NCBI RefSeq assembly: GCF_013403875.1
Contig: NZ_JACBNX010000011.1
Coordinates: 103,886-167,885, forward strand
Origin: Burkholderia guangdongensis
GTDB lineage: Bacteria; Pseudomonadota; Gammaproteobacteria; Burkholderiales; Burkholderiaceae
Direction of reading: 5' to 3'
DNA: 64,000 bases
Position numbers and translations under genes: made by a program
In this document: positions 17,783 to 26,340 of the stretch, piece by piece
Position numbering within the stretch: the first letter of the stretch is position 1
Layout: each line of letters begins with the position of its first letter
Notes under the pieces: generated by a model
What the model was told of the DNA's origin: nothing
Seen by the model: only the letters and a program-made list of their open reading frames with translations
The model's database searches: none

Positions 17783-18670
17783 TTATAGCGTGGTTGACTG
17801 CGGCGCAATCCCGGCGTCACGCCCCCCCATCCGCTCAATCTCCTCCCATACACCCACCGGGACACGGGTGATAGCGGCACCAAACGACTCGCCTGACTGC
17901 TGACCCCGGACCAGCAGATCGTTGACAAACCGATGCTGATCGAAATCCTTTCCGTACAGGTAAGTATGCTGGCAGAAAACCAGGCGATCCCCCGGCTCAC
18001 TGATCCCCCATTGCACCGCGCGGAGGTATCGGGGAATGAAGTCCTCGAACCGATCGAGATAGGGACGCGCGCCGTCGACAACGCCGGACTCGATCAGTAC
18101 CGCAAGAATCTCGTCTGGCTCCGTGTGCGCCGTGAGGACGTCAATGTCCGTCTGCTCCAGCCGAATCATGACTGAGCGGCAGATCCGCGCGCTCGCCGTC
18201 AAATCGTTGTGGATTGGCTGCCACTCCTTGTGGCGCCCTCGGTACATCCACTGCTCGATCGGGCTCATGAACATGCCGCGGACCTGTTCGCCCCATATGT
18301 CGAAAACCGCGCCGGTGTTGCGCGGGTCAAAATACCGGACCATCGCGGTCATGTTGTCGCCAATGTCCGCAAACAGGAACGCCTGCAGATGCGTGACGAG
18401 CGCATCCATATCGACGCGGCTCCAGATCAACGACAGGCATGGGCTCTGAAGATCGAGTCGGTCGAGTTCGACAATCCAGTCCGCTTCGATGTCGCTCACC
18501 GGCGCCAAAAACAGCGATGCCGGTCCGAGCTCTTCTTCTGGCAGGCCGGTGAAAACGGAGCGGAACGGTACGCCGGCACGCTCCAGCAAAGGCACCCCCT
18601 TCGGCGGACACACTGCCGCGTCGACCAACCCCATCAGGCTCACCTGTGGGGACGTAGTTTGTAGTTCCAT
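17783..18670 (-). CDS. DUF4123 type VI effector adaptor
   Basis: A 295-residue protein with a DUF4123 domain in the first about 150 residues (GLVDAAVCP at the start, SPIEQWMYRG later). Such adaptors load a particular effector onto VgrG. It lies between the Tle1-type lipase (37 bp upstream) and the PAAR gene (9 bp downstream), fitting an adaptor for the lipase. The C-terminal half is variable and probably determines cargo recognition. Confidence 0.82.
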   Translation of the reverse strand: MELQTTSPQVSLMGLVDAAVCPPKGVPLLERAGVPFRSVFTGLPEEELGPASLFLAPVSDIEADWIVELDRLDLQSPCLSLIWSRVDMDALVTHLQAFLFADIGDNMTAMVRYFDPRNTGAVFDIWGEQVRGMFMSPIEQWMYRGRHKEWQPIHNDLTASARICRSVMIRLEQTDIDVLTAHTEPDEILAVLIESGVVDGARPYLDRFEDFIPRYLRAVQWGISEPGDRLVFCQHTYLYGKDFDQHRFVNDLLVRGQQSGESFGAAITRVPVGVWEEIERMGGRDAGIAPQSTTL

Positions 18671-18707
18671 CTGAAATCCCGCTTATCGACAAGCCGTCCA
18701 GCCCGCG

Positions 18708-20891
18708 TCAGGCCCAGCCGGCTTGGGTTTTGCCATCGCCGAGATCCAGAGGCGCAGCATTTGATGCGAGGCCTAAATAGGCCTTGCGCTTGTCCCCGCC
18801 AGCAAACACGACGCGCGGAAAGCCATACCCGCCCGGCGCGTACTCGTGGAAATACGGCACCCGGAACCAGCAGCGGCTATCGTGGACGTAGTCGTCGAAC
18901 AGGGTAACGGCCCCGGCAGGCAGTTTGCTCACGGCGTCGGGCGACGTGTGCTGGCGCAGGAACGATTCCACGCCGGGCGACGGCGCAGCCATTACGTCGT
19001 CCTGCACCCGGTAGTTCTGCACAAGCGTCGACCAGGCTGTGTTCAGCAACACACCGCTTAACGCAAGCGTGACGCAGGGGGAGTCGCTCCCGGGCTGGTC
19101 GTGCGCGACAGAAAGCGTCGGCGGCACCTTGATCGGATAGCCACCAGGGACAATCACGGGAGGATGTTGTGTACGCTTCACTTGCCATCGTTCGCACTGG
19201 TCCGGATACAGGTGCCCCAGGAGCAGCCGCATTTCCTCCGCGCCCTGCCGCAGGTCGGTCTGGTCGTTGGTCGAGACATCGAGTGGCCCCTCCCCCGGGC
19301 GCGCAGGTTTCGGGTTGTCGATACCGGGATGCGCAATCGCGCCGCATAGCTGCTCATTGCGCCGGTTCATTGCATTGTCGAGCGCTGTCGCCTGTTCCTT
19401 CTGCGCGCTCATGTACGACGCATATCCCCCGATCGACGAGGTCATGGCGTTTGCCTGGAGAAGCTGGTACAGCGACTTGAGCTTGCTCATGGTCGCATCG
19501 TTCTCCGCCACCCTTGGAAGCGCCTGCTGAACCTTGTGCGGCGTCATCTTGTCTTCATGCGCCCGCTTGAAGAACGCCTGTCCTGTGACATAGCGCTGCG
19601 GATTGCCGATTTCCGCGCGCAGCGTCCGCCACGCCAGCATCTGGCCCAGCCCGATCTTCAACGCGTCCTCCACGCTGCTGACGTTATCGACAGTCTTGCG
19701 CCATGCATTGAAGGCCGCGATCAATGACGGGTCGAGTGCGAAGTCTTTTCCAAGAGGAGACTCTGGATCAAAATCGTCTTTGCCCCGAAGAGGCACACCA
19801 TATTTGGCAGCCTTCAGGTACATATCGTGAAGCGGGATCTGGCTAAGTTTGTGGCTGTCGTCACCGACCTTCGACGTGGCCCCTCCCTTTCCCTGCTCGT
19901 TGGGCGCATAGCCTCCGCCCACGTCCGAATGGACCCCCGGATAGGCCACCTCTTCGCGAACACCGCCACCGTAGCTGTCTCCGTTGCGAATCGAATCAAG
20001 CGGAAAGCTCATGCGCTGCTCGTGTGTCGAGAACGCGTGATAACAAAATCGCACATCCTTCGGGATATCGAGCCGGCCGTCGTCAGCGAACGCGAAGTGC
20101 CCATCGAATGTGCCGAAATCCACGGTTGCGCGGGTCGAGTCGGGCGGTCCAACGGAGGCAACCGTATCAAAAAGACCGACGAAGTTGACCTTGTAGTTCA
20201 GCGCATATCTGCCGGTCTGGTAACCAATCCGTCCATTCGATGCCCATTCATTGATCAGCTTGTTCACGAACACGCGCGCGCATGCAGCCCCGCGCGAGAA
20301 GCCGATCACGTTGATCCATATTTGTTTGACCGTCTGCGGATATCGTCCCTCGTCGATTGCCTGCTTGTGGGCAAGGCCCAGCCGGTCGGTGTAGCCGACC
20401 AGCGGAAGTTTGTGGCCATCGGCCACTTCGGTACAAACTCTGTTGGCGTCGCCATCCGGAATCAGGTTTCGGGTCTTGTCGGAAGCGATGGCGTTGTATA
20501 TAGCGTTCAGCACCCTTGTATAGCCCCACACGCAACGGCTACCGAAGCCGGTTGCCATCGACTTACCTGAAGTCGTGTACACCTGTTCGCCAATCTCTTT
20601 AAACGGCGTACCCACGCCAGGAATGTAGAATGCGAAAATCCCTTGTTCGTTCTTATCCAGTGCCGCGTTATAGAGCCGGGCAACGTTGGTATGTGTGCGA
20701 CCGAGAGAATCCCGAAACGGATTGGTCTGTAAGTCGTTATTGTTAGTGCCGTCAAAGAACAGTGTGATGTGAAGCGTCTGGGGACAGGACATAAGTGCAT
20801 CGCACACCAGCATGCGCCCCTTGATCAATGCCGCGGCGCTATCCGCCACGCGCCCGCCTTCAGGCATCGGGTCAGCCCAGCTGAGACTCAT
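18708..20891 (-). CDS. Tle1-family (DUF2235) type VI lipase effector
   Basis: A 727-residue antibacterial phospholipase candidate. The DUF2235 start LHITLFFDGTNNN is clear. The nucleophile is Ser199 in GFSRGAA, and the family motif PGVHSDVGGGY lies about 125 residues further on. ATG 20891 has GGAGGAGG upstream and overlaps the stop of the preceding immunity gene (ATGA). The family cleaves membrane phospholipids in the periplasm of target cells. Neighbours are two DUF3304 lipoproteins upstream, the expected Tli immunity type, and DUF4123 and PAAR downstream. No frameshift is seen in this gene. Confidence 0.88.
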   Translation of the reverse strand: MSLSWADPMPEGGRVADSAAALIKGRMLVCDALMSCPQTLHITLFFDGTNNNDLQTNPFRDSLGRTHTNVARLYNAALDKNEQGIFAFYIPGVGTPFKEIGEQVYTTSGKSMATGFGSRCVWGYTRVLNAIYNAIASDKTRNLIPDGDANRVCTEVADGHKLPLVGYTDRLGLAHKQAIDEGRYPQTVKQIWINVIGFSRGAACARVFVNKLINEWASNGRIGYQTGRYALNYKVNFVGLFDTVASVGPPDSTRATVDFGTFDGHFAFADDGRLDIPKDVRFCYHAFSTHEQRMSFPLDSIRNGDSYGGGVREEVAYPGVHSDVGGGYAPNEQGKGGATSKVGDDSHKLSQIPLHDMYLKAAKYGVPLRGKDDFDPESPLGKDFALDPSLIAAFNAWRKTVDNVSSVEDALKIGLGQMLAWRTLRAEIGNPQRYVTGQAFFKRAHEDKMTPHKVQQALPRVAENDATMSKLKSLYQLLQANAMTSSIGGYASYMSAQKEQATALDNAMNRRNEQLCGAIAHPGIDNPKPARPGEGPLDVSTNDQTDLRQGAEEMRLLLGHLYPDQCERWQVKRTQHPPVIVPGGYPIKVPPTLSVAHDQPGSDSPCVTLALSGVLLNTAWSTLVQNYRVQDDVMAAPSPGVESFLRQHTSPDAVSKLPAGAVTLFDDYVHDSRCWFRVPYFHEYAPGGYGFPRVVFAGGDKRKAYLGLASNAAPLDLGDGKTQAGWA

Positions 20892-21622
20892 TGCGCACCT
20901 CCTCCATCCCTGTATAACCGGTTCCATTCTTGATCCACCACACCTTGTGCGATGTATGGATCATTGTCCGGAGGGCGTATGCCGGGGTCGTTTGCATCTC
21001 CTTTCTGGCCATCGGCCACCATGATGCGGACCCGGTCACCCGGCAGAAAGACCGCCCACAAACCTCCCATGACCTTCCCATATTTCGGTATCCGGACGTT
21101 TTCGGCCTTGTACCAATTCGTCGTGTGGTCCTGCTTCCTGTAGACAAGCCAGCGCACCGTCAGTCTCAGATCCGGCTGCCAGATCGAAGGGATGTCGCTG
21201 CAGCACGTTTCCTTACCGCCACCGGACGGCTTGCCATCTGCCTCCGCCGGCCATACATTGGGGCCCCCACCGGCCACACCTGACCCCTCAGGCCCCTCAA
21301 TCCCCCACTGGTGGATGTACCAGGGGGAGTAATTCAAGGTCGAGGCACCAACACCCAGCGTGTCGTAGTGCTTCGGCAGGTTCGACAGGTCAAGTGGTTG
21401 CGCCATGGGCCCGGGATGCCTGTCGCATGCTCCGAGGCTGAACACGGCAGCAAGGGCAGCGACCTGGATCGCATGCCGCCCGTAACGGTAAAATCGGTCT
21501 GTCCGGATCTGTTTGACCGTTCGCACCCGTTCGCACGCTAGCGCGCGCGCCTTCTTCAACGCCGCGGCGCTACCCGCCACGCGCCCGCCCTTAGGCATCG
21601 GGTCGGCCCATCTGAGACTCAT
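20888..21622 (-). CDS. DUF3304 lipoprotein immunity protein, copy A (chimeric N-terminus)
   Basis: The core (from LGACDRHPGPM) is a lipoprotein with a lipobox Cys, near-identical to copy B and of the DUF3304 type that blocks Tle1 lipases. The first about 45 residues are not lipoprotein sequence but a copy of the effector N-terminus (SLRWADPMPKGGRV against SLSWADPMPEGGRV), left by a tandem duplication. ATG 21622 carries the duplicated effector ribosome site (GGAGG), but it would put about 50 residues before the signal segment. GTG 21526 would give a more normal lipoprotein. The gene overlaps the effector by ATGA. Confidence 0.8.
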   Translation of the reverse strand: MSLRWADPMPKGGRVAGSAAALKKARALACERVRTVKQIRTDRFYRYGRHAIQVAALAAVFSLGACDRHPGPMAQPLDLSNLPKHYDTLGVGASTLNYSPWYIHQWGIEGPEGSGVAGGGPNVWPAEADGKPSGGGKETCCSDIPSIWQPDLRLTVRWLVYRKQDHTTNWYKAENVRIPKYGKVMGGLWAVFLPGDRVRIMVADGQKGDANDPGIRPPDNDPYIAQGVVDQEWNRLYRDGGGAQ

Positions 21623-22244
21623 TGCGTGCTTCCTCCATCCCGGGATAACCGGTTCCATTCCTGATCACCACCCCTTGTGCGATGTACGGATCGTTGTCCG
21701 AGGGGCGTACGTCCGGATCGTTTGCATCATTCTTCTGGCCGTCGGGCACCATGATGCAGACCCGGTCACCCGGTAGGAAGACCGCCCACAAGCCTCCCAT
21801 GACTCGTCCATATTTCGGTATCCGGACGTTTTCGGCCTTGTACCGGTACCCTCGGGTTTTGCCGTCCTGCTTCTTGTCAACCAGCCAGCGCACCGTCAGC
21901 CTCAGATCCGGCTGCCAGACCGACGGGATGTCGCTGCAGCACATGTCACCGCTACCGCCGTATGGTTTGCCGTTTGCTTCCGCAGGAAATACGTTGGGGC
22001 CACCACCCGCCACACTTGACCCTTCAGGACCTTCAAGCCCCCACTCGTGGATGTACCAAGGTGTGTAGTTCAAGGTCGAGGCGCCAACACCCAGCGTATC
22101 GTAGTGCTTCGGCAGGTTCGACAGGTCGAATGATTGCGCCATCGGGCCGGGGTGCCTGTCGCATGCTCCGAGGCCCAACACGGCAGCAAGGGCAACGGCT
22201 TGGATCCCACGCCGCCCGTCACGGAAAAGTCCGCCCGTCGTCAT
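20889..22244 (-). repeat. tandem duplication (about 0.73 kb) of immunity gene plus effector 5' end
   Basis: Equivalent points of the two copies are 731-736 bp apart: the MEPVI.GWR codons at 20927 and 21658, and the lipobox LGACDR at 21436 and 22172. The repeat unit runs from the immunity coding sequence into the first about 40 codons of the effector. Confidence 0.88.
21591..22244 (-). CDS. DUF3304 lipoprotein immunity protein, copy B
   Basis: A 217-residue lipoprotein. The signal peptide ends in VLGLGAC (lipobox, Cys 28), so it should be anchored in a membrane facing the periplasm where a Tle1 lipase acts. The body is highly similar to copy A (SNLPKHYDTLGVGASTLNY, NVRIPKYG.VMGGLWAVFLPGDRV). 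Near the C-terminus a single-base difference from copy A shifts the frame, so the last about 20 residues differ (RNGTGYPGMEEARNES against DQEWNRLYRDGGG). The gene is 15 bp after vgrG and overlaps copy A by 32 bp. Confidence 0.85.
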   Translation of the reverse strand: MTTGGLFRDGRRGIQAVALAAVLGLGACDRHPGPMAQSFDLSNLPKHYDTLGVGASTLNYTPWYIHEWGLEGPEGSSVAGGGPNVFPAEANGKPYGGSGDMCCSDIPSVWQPDLRLTVRWLVDKKQDGKTRGYRYKAENVRIPKYGRVMGGLWAVFLPGDRVCIMVPDGQKNDANDPDVRPSDNDPYIAQGVVIRNGTGYPGMEEARNESQMGRPDA

Positions 22245-22259
22245 GAACGAACCTCCGGA

Positions 22260-24789
22260 TTAACGGGGCACCAAGGCCGCCCCGCCCCGAGCGGCCTTGA
22301 GCAAGCATTCGACACAGATCTTCTTCGGAGACAGCTCGACCATCTGGTCCTTCGGACCTGGCAGATCATGAGACGCCGCGTACGCAGTAAATTTTCCCGT
22401 CGTGCCGCTTACAACGCCGCTCGCGTCCATGTTCAAGAAGCTGCCGTTGACCTCGACGCGAAATTTGTTTGCGCGCAGCAGGATCTCCTCGCTTTCCAGC
22501 AGGATCTGCTTCTGCGCCCGCGCCACGATGGACTTCGTCAACGCATTCAATACGATGTCGCCCGCAGCCGACACAAGATGCATCGGCCCGGTCTGCGCAA
22601 ACAGGCGAAGGGTGTCGCGCACCGTCGCAAAGAAGCTGCGTCCGCTCGCAATACCAATATGGCCTTCCGTCGTGATCGCGGCCTGCTGGGACGCCACATG
22701 CACGGTGGCTGGCGTGGTGATCTCGACTCCCGCCTTGCCGTCGATCACCAGATGCGGTTCCGACAATTCCGGAAACGCGTCGCTGCTGCCCGCGCTCGCG
22801 CCCCGGATCTGCCCGTTCTGCGCTGCGATAGTGTTGACGATGTCGGACTGATGGCCGTCCGCATCCTGCGCCTCGCTGTGCTGCGCGATCTTCGTCAGCG
22901 CATCATGCAGCATGCAGTTGCTGCGCCCTCCCGAGTCGCTCAACGGTCTCGCTCATGTCTTTCGCCGCGGCCGTCGCACCCGAACGCGTCTCGGTGGTCA
23001 CCAGCATGCCCCGGTTCGCACGCAGCACGCCCCAGGAATCCGTGGCCAGCTCCCATCCGGTACCGCGCGCGTCTCCTCGCCCTGCATTGCCGTCAATGCG
23101 TGTGTTGTACCCGACTACGAGGCGTGACTGCTCATGGTCGCTCGACACTTGCACCTGTAGTTTTCCCGGCGTGTCGTCGGCCACAATCTGATTCGCCTGC
23201 AGACCATCGAGGTCACGAGAACGCAGGCCCGATAGCGCCTGGTTATCCGGCAGTCTCCACTGCACAAAGTTGATGCCGTTCGGCACGCGCCCCGTGATGA
23301 TCGGCCGGTCCGGGGATCCACTCAGAAACGACACGACGACTTCGTCGTCAATTCGAGGGACATGGATCATCCCAAAGCCCTGGCCCGCCCACGGATGGCT
23401 CACGCGGATCCAACAGGAACTGCGCCCATCGCGCTGTCCGATCCGATCCCAGTGAAACTGCACCTTGACCCGGCCCAGCTCGTCGGTATAAATGCGCTGT
23501 CCTTGCGGACCGACCACAGTCGCCGTCTGCATCTGCATGACAGGCTTATGGTGTTCGAACGGGCTGCGAAACGGCACGGATTTGCGCTGCGCCTCGATCT
23601 CAACCAGGAAGAAGCCCTCGGAGCCATCGAAATGCGTGATGCGGGAAGCAGGCTGCCCTTCGTGGCATGCTTTTGCTTCAGCCAGTCGATCTTTCAGACT
23701 GTACGGAAGATCTCCGTGATGGCTCGATCCCGGCAGGTTGTTCTCGATCAGCCACACCACTTCGATAACGGCGAATTCGCGACGCTCGCCAAACTCACGA
23801 TCGTGCTCCGGGTGCCCAACGAGCTCAAACCACCGCCCAGCATCGACGCTGCGCAACCCTCCCGTACCATAAAACCGCTTGGCGCGTGATTCCCATTCCT
23901 CCATGCGCACTTTGGTGAGATGATCGCCGCGCTCCCGCTCCAGAAACGTATAGGGGCCGGTGTACTCGTACATCTCCAGTTGTTCCGGCAATTCGTGCGA
24001 CAAAGTCGGGACATTGGTGCCCTTCGGATTGGCGAGTGGCGACGGATGCTTGTAGTCGAACGTGCGAGTAGTCAGGGTCGCGCTATGGAGGGTTCGCAAG
24101 CCTGACCAGTGAACCAGCGCGTCAACCTCATCGTTCGCGCCGTATCGGGAGAACTGAACAGATCGTGCGGCGAGCGGCTCGCACGTATCCAGGCGATCCG
24201 TGATAGTCAGAGTATGGGATTGGCCGTCGTCGGCCTGCTTCCAGATGCCGAACAGGCCCTCCTCCTCCATCAACCGGTGGACAAAATTCCAATCGTCCTC
24301 ATACTGCGTGCAGTACGATCTCGGCGGAAGCGCCCTCGATAGTGCAAAGTCAAACCGACCTTGCGCCTGCGGATGCGCGTTGAATATATCCCTGAGGATT
24401 TCATCGACAGGCTTGTCCTGCCAGATGCGCTGATCGCGACGAAATTTCAGGAAATGCATCCATGATGCAAAGCTGATCTGGTAACTGGTCAGCCCGCCTT
24501 CCGATCCCAGTCTTCGCACGGCATACACGTAACCGTTTCGGGGGAGATAGGCGTGATCTGCCTGCTGAATCCAGAGCGTAACGGGTTGCCCGATCAGTTT
24601 CTTCAGCTTGAGGTCGCTGCGCGTCGACAGGACATCGAGTGCGAAGTCGAAATGTCGGCCGATCCGGGACCAGCCCACGGTGCGCTGGGGTAGCAACACG
24701 TCGGCCCCGAGCGGAGTATCGAGTTTCAGCAATCGATCTTGCTGAAGCAATCCGCCCCGCATCGCCCTCACGATGTCTTGCGCATCCAT
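22260..24789 (-). pseudogene. vgrG: vgrG (TssI) split by a 7-bp tandem duplication
   Basis: The first open frame (24789 to 22903, 628 residues) holds the gp27-like and gp5/OB modules of VgrG (for example QQADHAYLPRNGYVYAVRRL in part, GRVKVQFHWDR, SHPWAGQGFG, RPIITGRVPN). It ends with foreign residues after ETVERLGRAQQLH. The remaining DUF2345 region (IDGKAGVEITTPATVHVAS in part) continues in another frame to 22260. The break is at 22904-22917, where catgcag is present twice in tandem; removing one copy restores LHDALTKIAQ and one 840-residue protein. The truncated product keeps the spike core but loses the C-terminal extension. Confidence 0.88.
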
Positions 24790-25171
24790 TTCTATCCCTT
24801 TATTACTTTTTGCCTACTTATTGTCACCAATATGACATGGGCTCTCACGCGCGATTCTACAGTCAAATGCGTTGTCAGCAAGATGAACCAAGGTCAAAGA
24901 TGGATCTGACGCGCATCAGCCAGCGCGGCATTGTGTTATCGAACCATCTGCCGAGCCCCATCCGGAACCTCCCCGCATTGCCCTGAACCGACTCAGGCCA
25001 TACTATCCCAGCACGTCCACCCTACCGATCGACTGTAAGCGCGGCGTCAGCGGCCCGAATCAGATGCAGCCCCGGTCCGCGAACGCCTTCACCTGCTCTT
25101 AAGCTTTCATTTCCCACAATCCTTTCCGTCGCCGCCATCCCGGCACGACGTGCTCATCAACGAGGATTTCC
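24790..25171. other. 382-bp intergenic region upstream of vgrG and ygiW-type gene
   Basis: No gene seen. The part next to vgrG (24790-24850) is AT-rich and should hold the promoter for the leftward secretion island; the part from 25100 on should hold that of the rightward YgiW-type gene. No clear motif pair was found. Confidence 0.5.
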
Positions 25172-25522
25172 ATGAAAAAGACGATCATCGCGCTCGCGCT
25201 CACCATTGCCGCTCTGCCGGCGCTCGCTCAGTACACCGGCCCCGGTGCGGATGCGGCCGCGCAACCCACGACGGTCAAGCAACTGCTGGCCTCCGGCAAG
25301 GACGATCAGCAGGTCGTGCTGCGCGGCCACATCACGAAGCAGCTCGATGACGACAAGTATCAGTTTTCCGACGGCACCGGCGAGATCCCGGTCAAGATCA
25401 AGCATTGGCCGAACGGGCAAACCATCGGCGAAAAGAACACCGTCGAATTGAGCGGCGAATACGACAAGCCGATGTTCGAATCGTCGAAGCTGAAGGTGAA
25501 ACAGATCAAGGTCGTTCAATGA
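25172..25522 (+). CDS. YgiW/YdeI-family periplasmic OB-fold protein
   Basis: A 116-residue secreted protein. A signal peptide is visible (MKKTIIALALTIAALPALAQ, cleavage after ALA). The mature part matches the bacterial OB-fold (BOF) family: TVKQLLASGKDDQQVVLRG, YQFSDGTGEIPVKIK and VELSGEYDK. These periplasmic proteins are linked to stress tolerance and bind ligands that are poorly defined. The stop overlaps the next start (ATGA), suggesting translational coupling to the methyltransferase. Confidence 0.9.
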   Translation: MKKTIIALALTIAALPALAQYTGPGADAAAQPTTVKQLLASGKDDQQVVLRGHITKQLDDDKYQFSDGTGEIPVKIKHWPNGQTIGEKNTVELSGEYDKPMFESSKLKVKQIKVVQ

Positions 25523-26094
25523 TCTGGCCGGACGCCTGGCGTACTCCCGCGCTGTTCCTCCGGGAGTGGCTCGGCCGCCCCGCCGTCGTCGGGGCGCTCT
25601 GCCCCAGTTCGCCGTACCTCGCGCGCCGGATGGCCCGCGCGGTGCCGGCAGGCGACGGACTGGTGATCGAGCTCGGCGGCGGAACAGGCGCGGTCACGCG
25701 GGCACTGCTCGATTGCGGCGTTGCGCGCGAGCGCCTCGTCGTCATCGAGCGCTCACCGGTTTTCGCAGGACATTTGCGGGCACGCTTCCCCGGCGTCGCG
25801 ATCGTACAAGGCGACGCCGCACGGCTCGAGAAGCTGTTGCCGCCCGATACCCCGGTCGACGCGATCGTTTCGTGTCTGCCGCTACGCTCGCTGCCTCGGG
25901 CAGACGTGACCGCCATCGTCGATCAATGTCACCGGCTGTTGTCCAGCCACGGCGTGATGATCCAGTTCACATACGACCTGCGGCCGCCAGGACACTACGC
26001 GATCGGACACACCGGCCTGGTCACCTCGGAGACTTGCGTCGTCTGGGCCAATATCCCGCCCGCACGGGTCGTGATTGCCCGCAGACGCCCGTGA
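25519..26094 (+). CDS. SAM-dependent methyltransferase, phospholipid N-methyltransferase-like
   Basis: A 190-residue class I methyltransferase. The SAM-binding motif is VIELGGGTGAVTRALLD, with the acidic end of strand 2 in VVIERSPVF. The segment FLREWLGRPAVVGALCPSS at the N-terminus and FTYDLRPP near the C-terminus resemble bacterial PmtA-like phosphatidylethanolamine methyltransferases. The start overlaps the stop of the upstream gene. Lipid methylation is likely from family resemblance but unproved. Confidence 0.8.
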   Translation: MIWPDAWRTPALFLREWLGRPAVVGALCPSSPYLARRMARAVPAGDGLVIELGGGTGAVTRALLDCGVARERLVVIERSPVFAGHLRARFPGVAIVQGDAARLEKLLPPDTPVDAIVSCLPLRSLPRADVTAIVDQCHRLLSSHGVMIQFTYDLRPPGHYAIGHTGLVTSETCVVWANIPPARVVIARRRP

Positions 26095-26340
26095 CCGGAA
26101 AATCGTCGTTTGCCGGGTGAATTCGGGCGATTTCACATTAGTTGAACGTTTCGGCGCTCACGAAATCGCTGCCGGTTTTAAAATAATCGCGCTTCCGGAT
26201 TTTCGATTCATGCGCAGGACGATCGTTATTCGCCCCGCCCATTCGGGTCATTTTTACCCGATCAAAATCGAAAAATCGCCAAATCCGGTATTTATTGCGT
26301 TGAATAAAAAATCCGACGGCCGATTCGACTCCAACCAACC

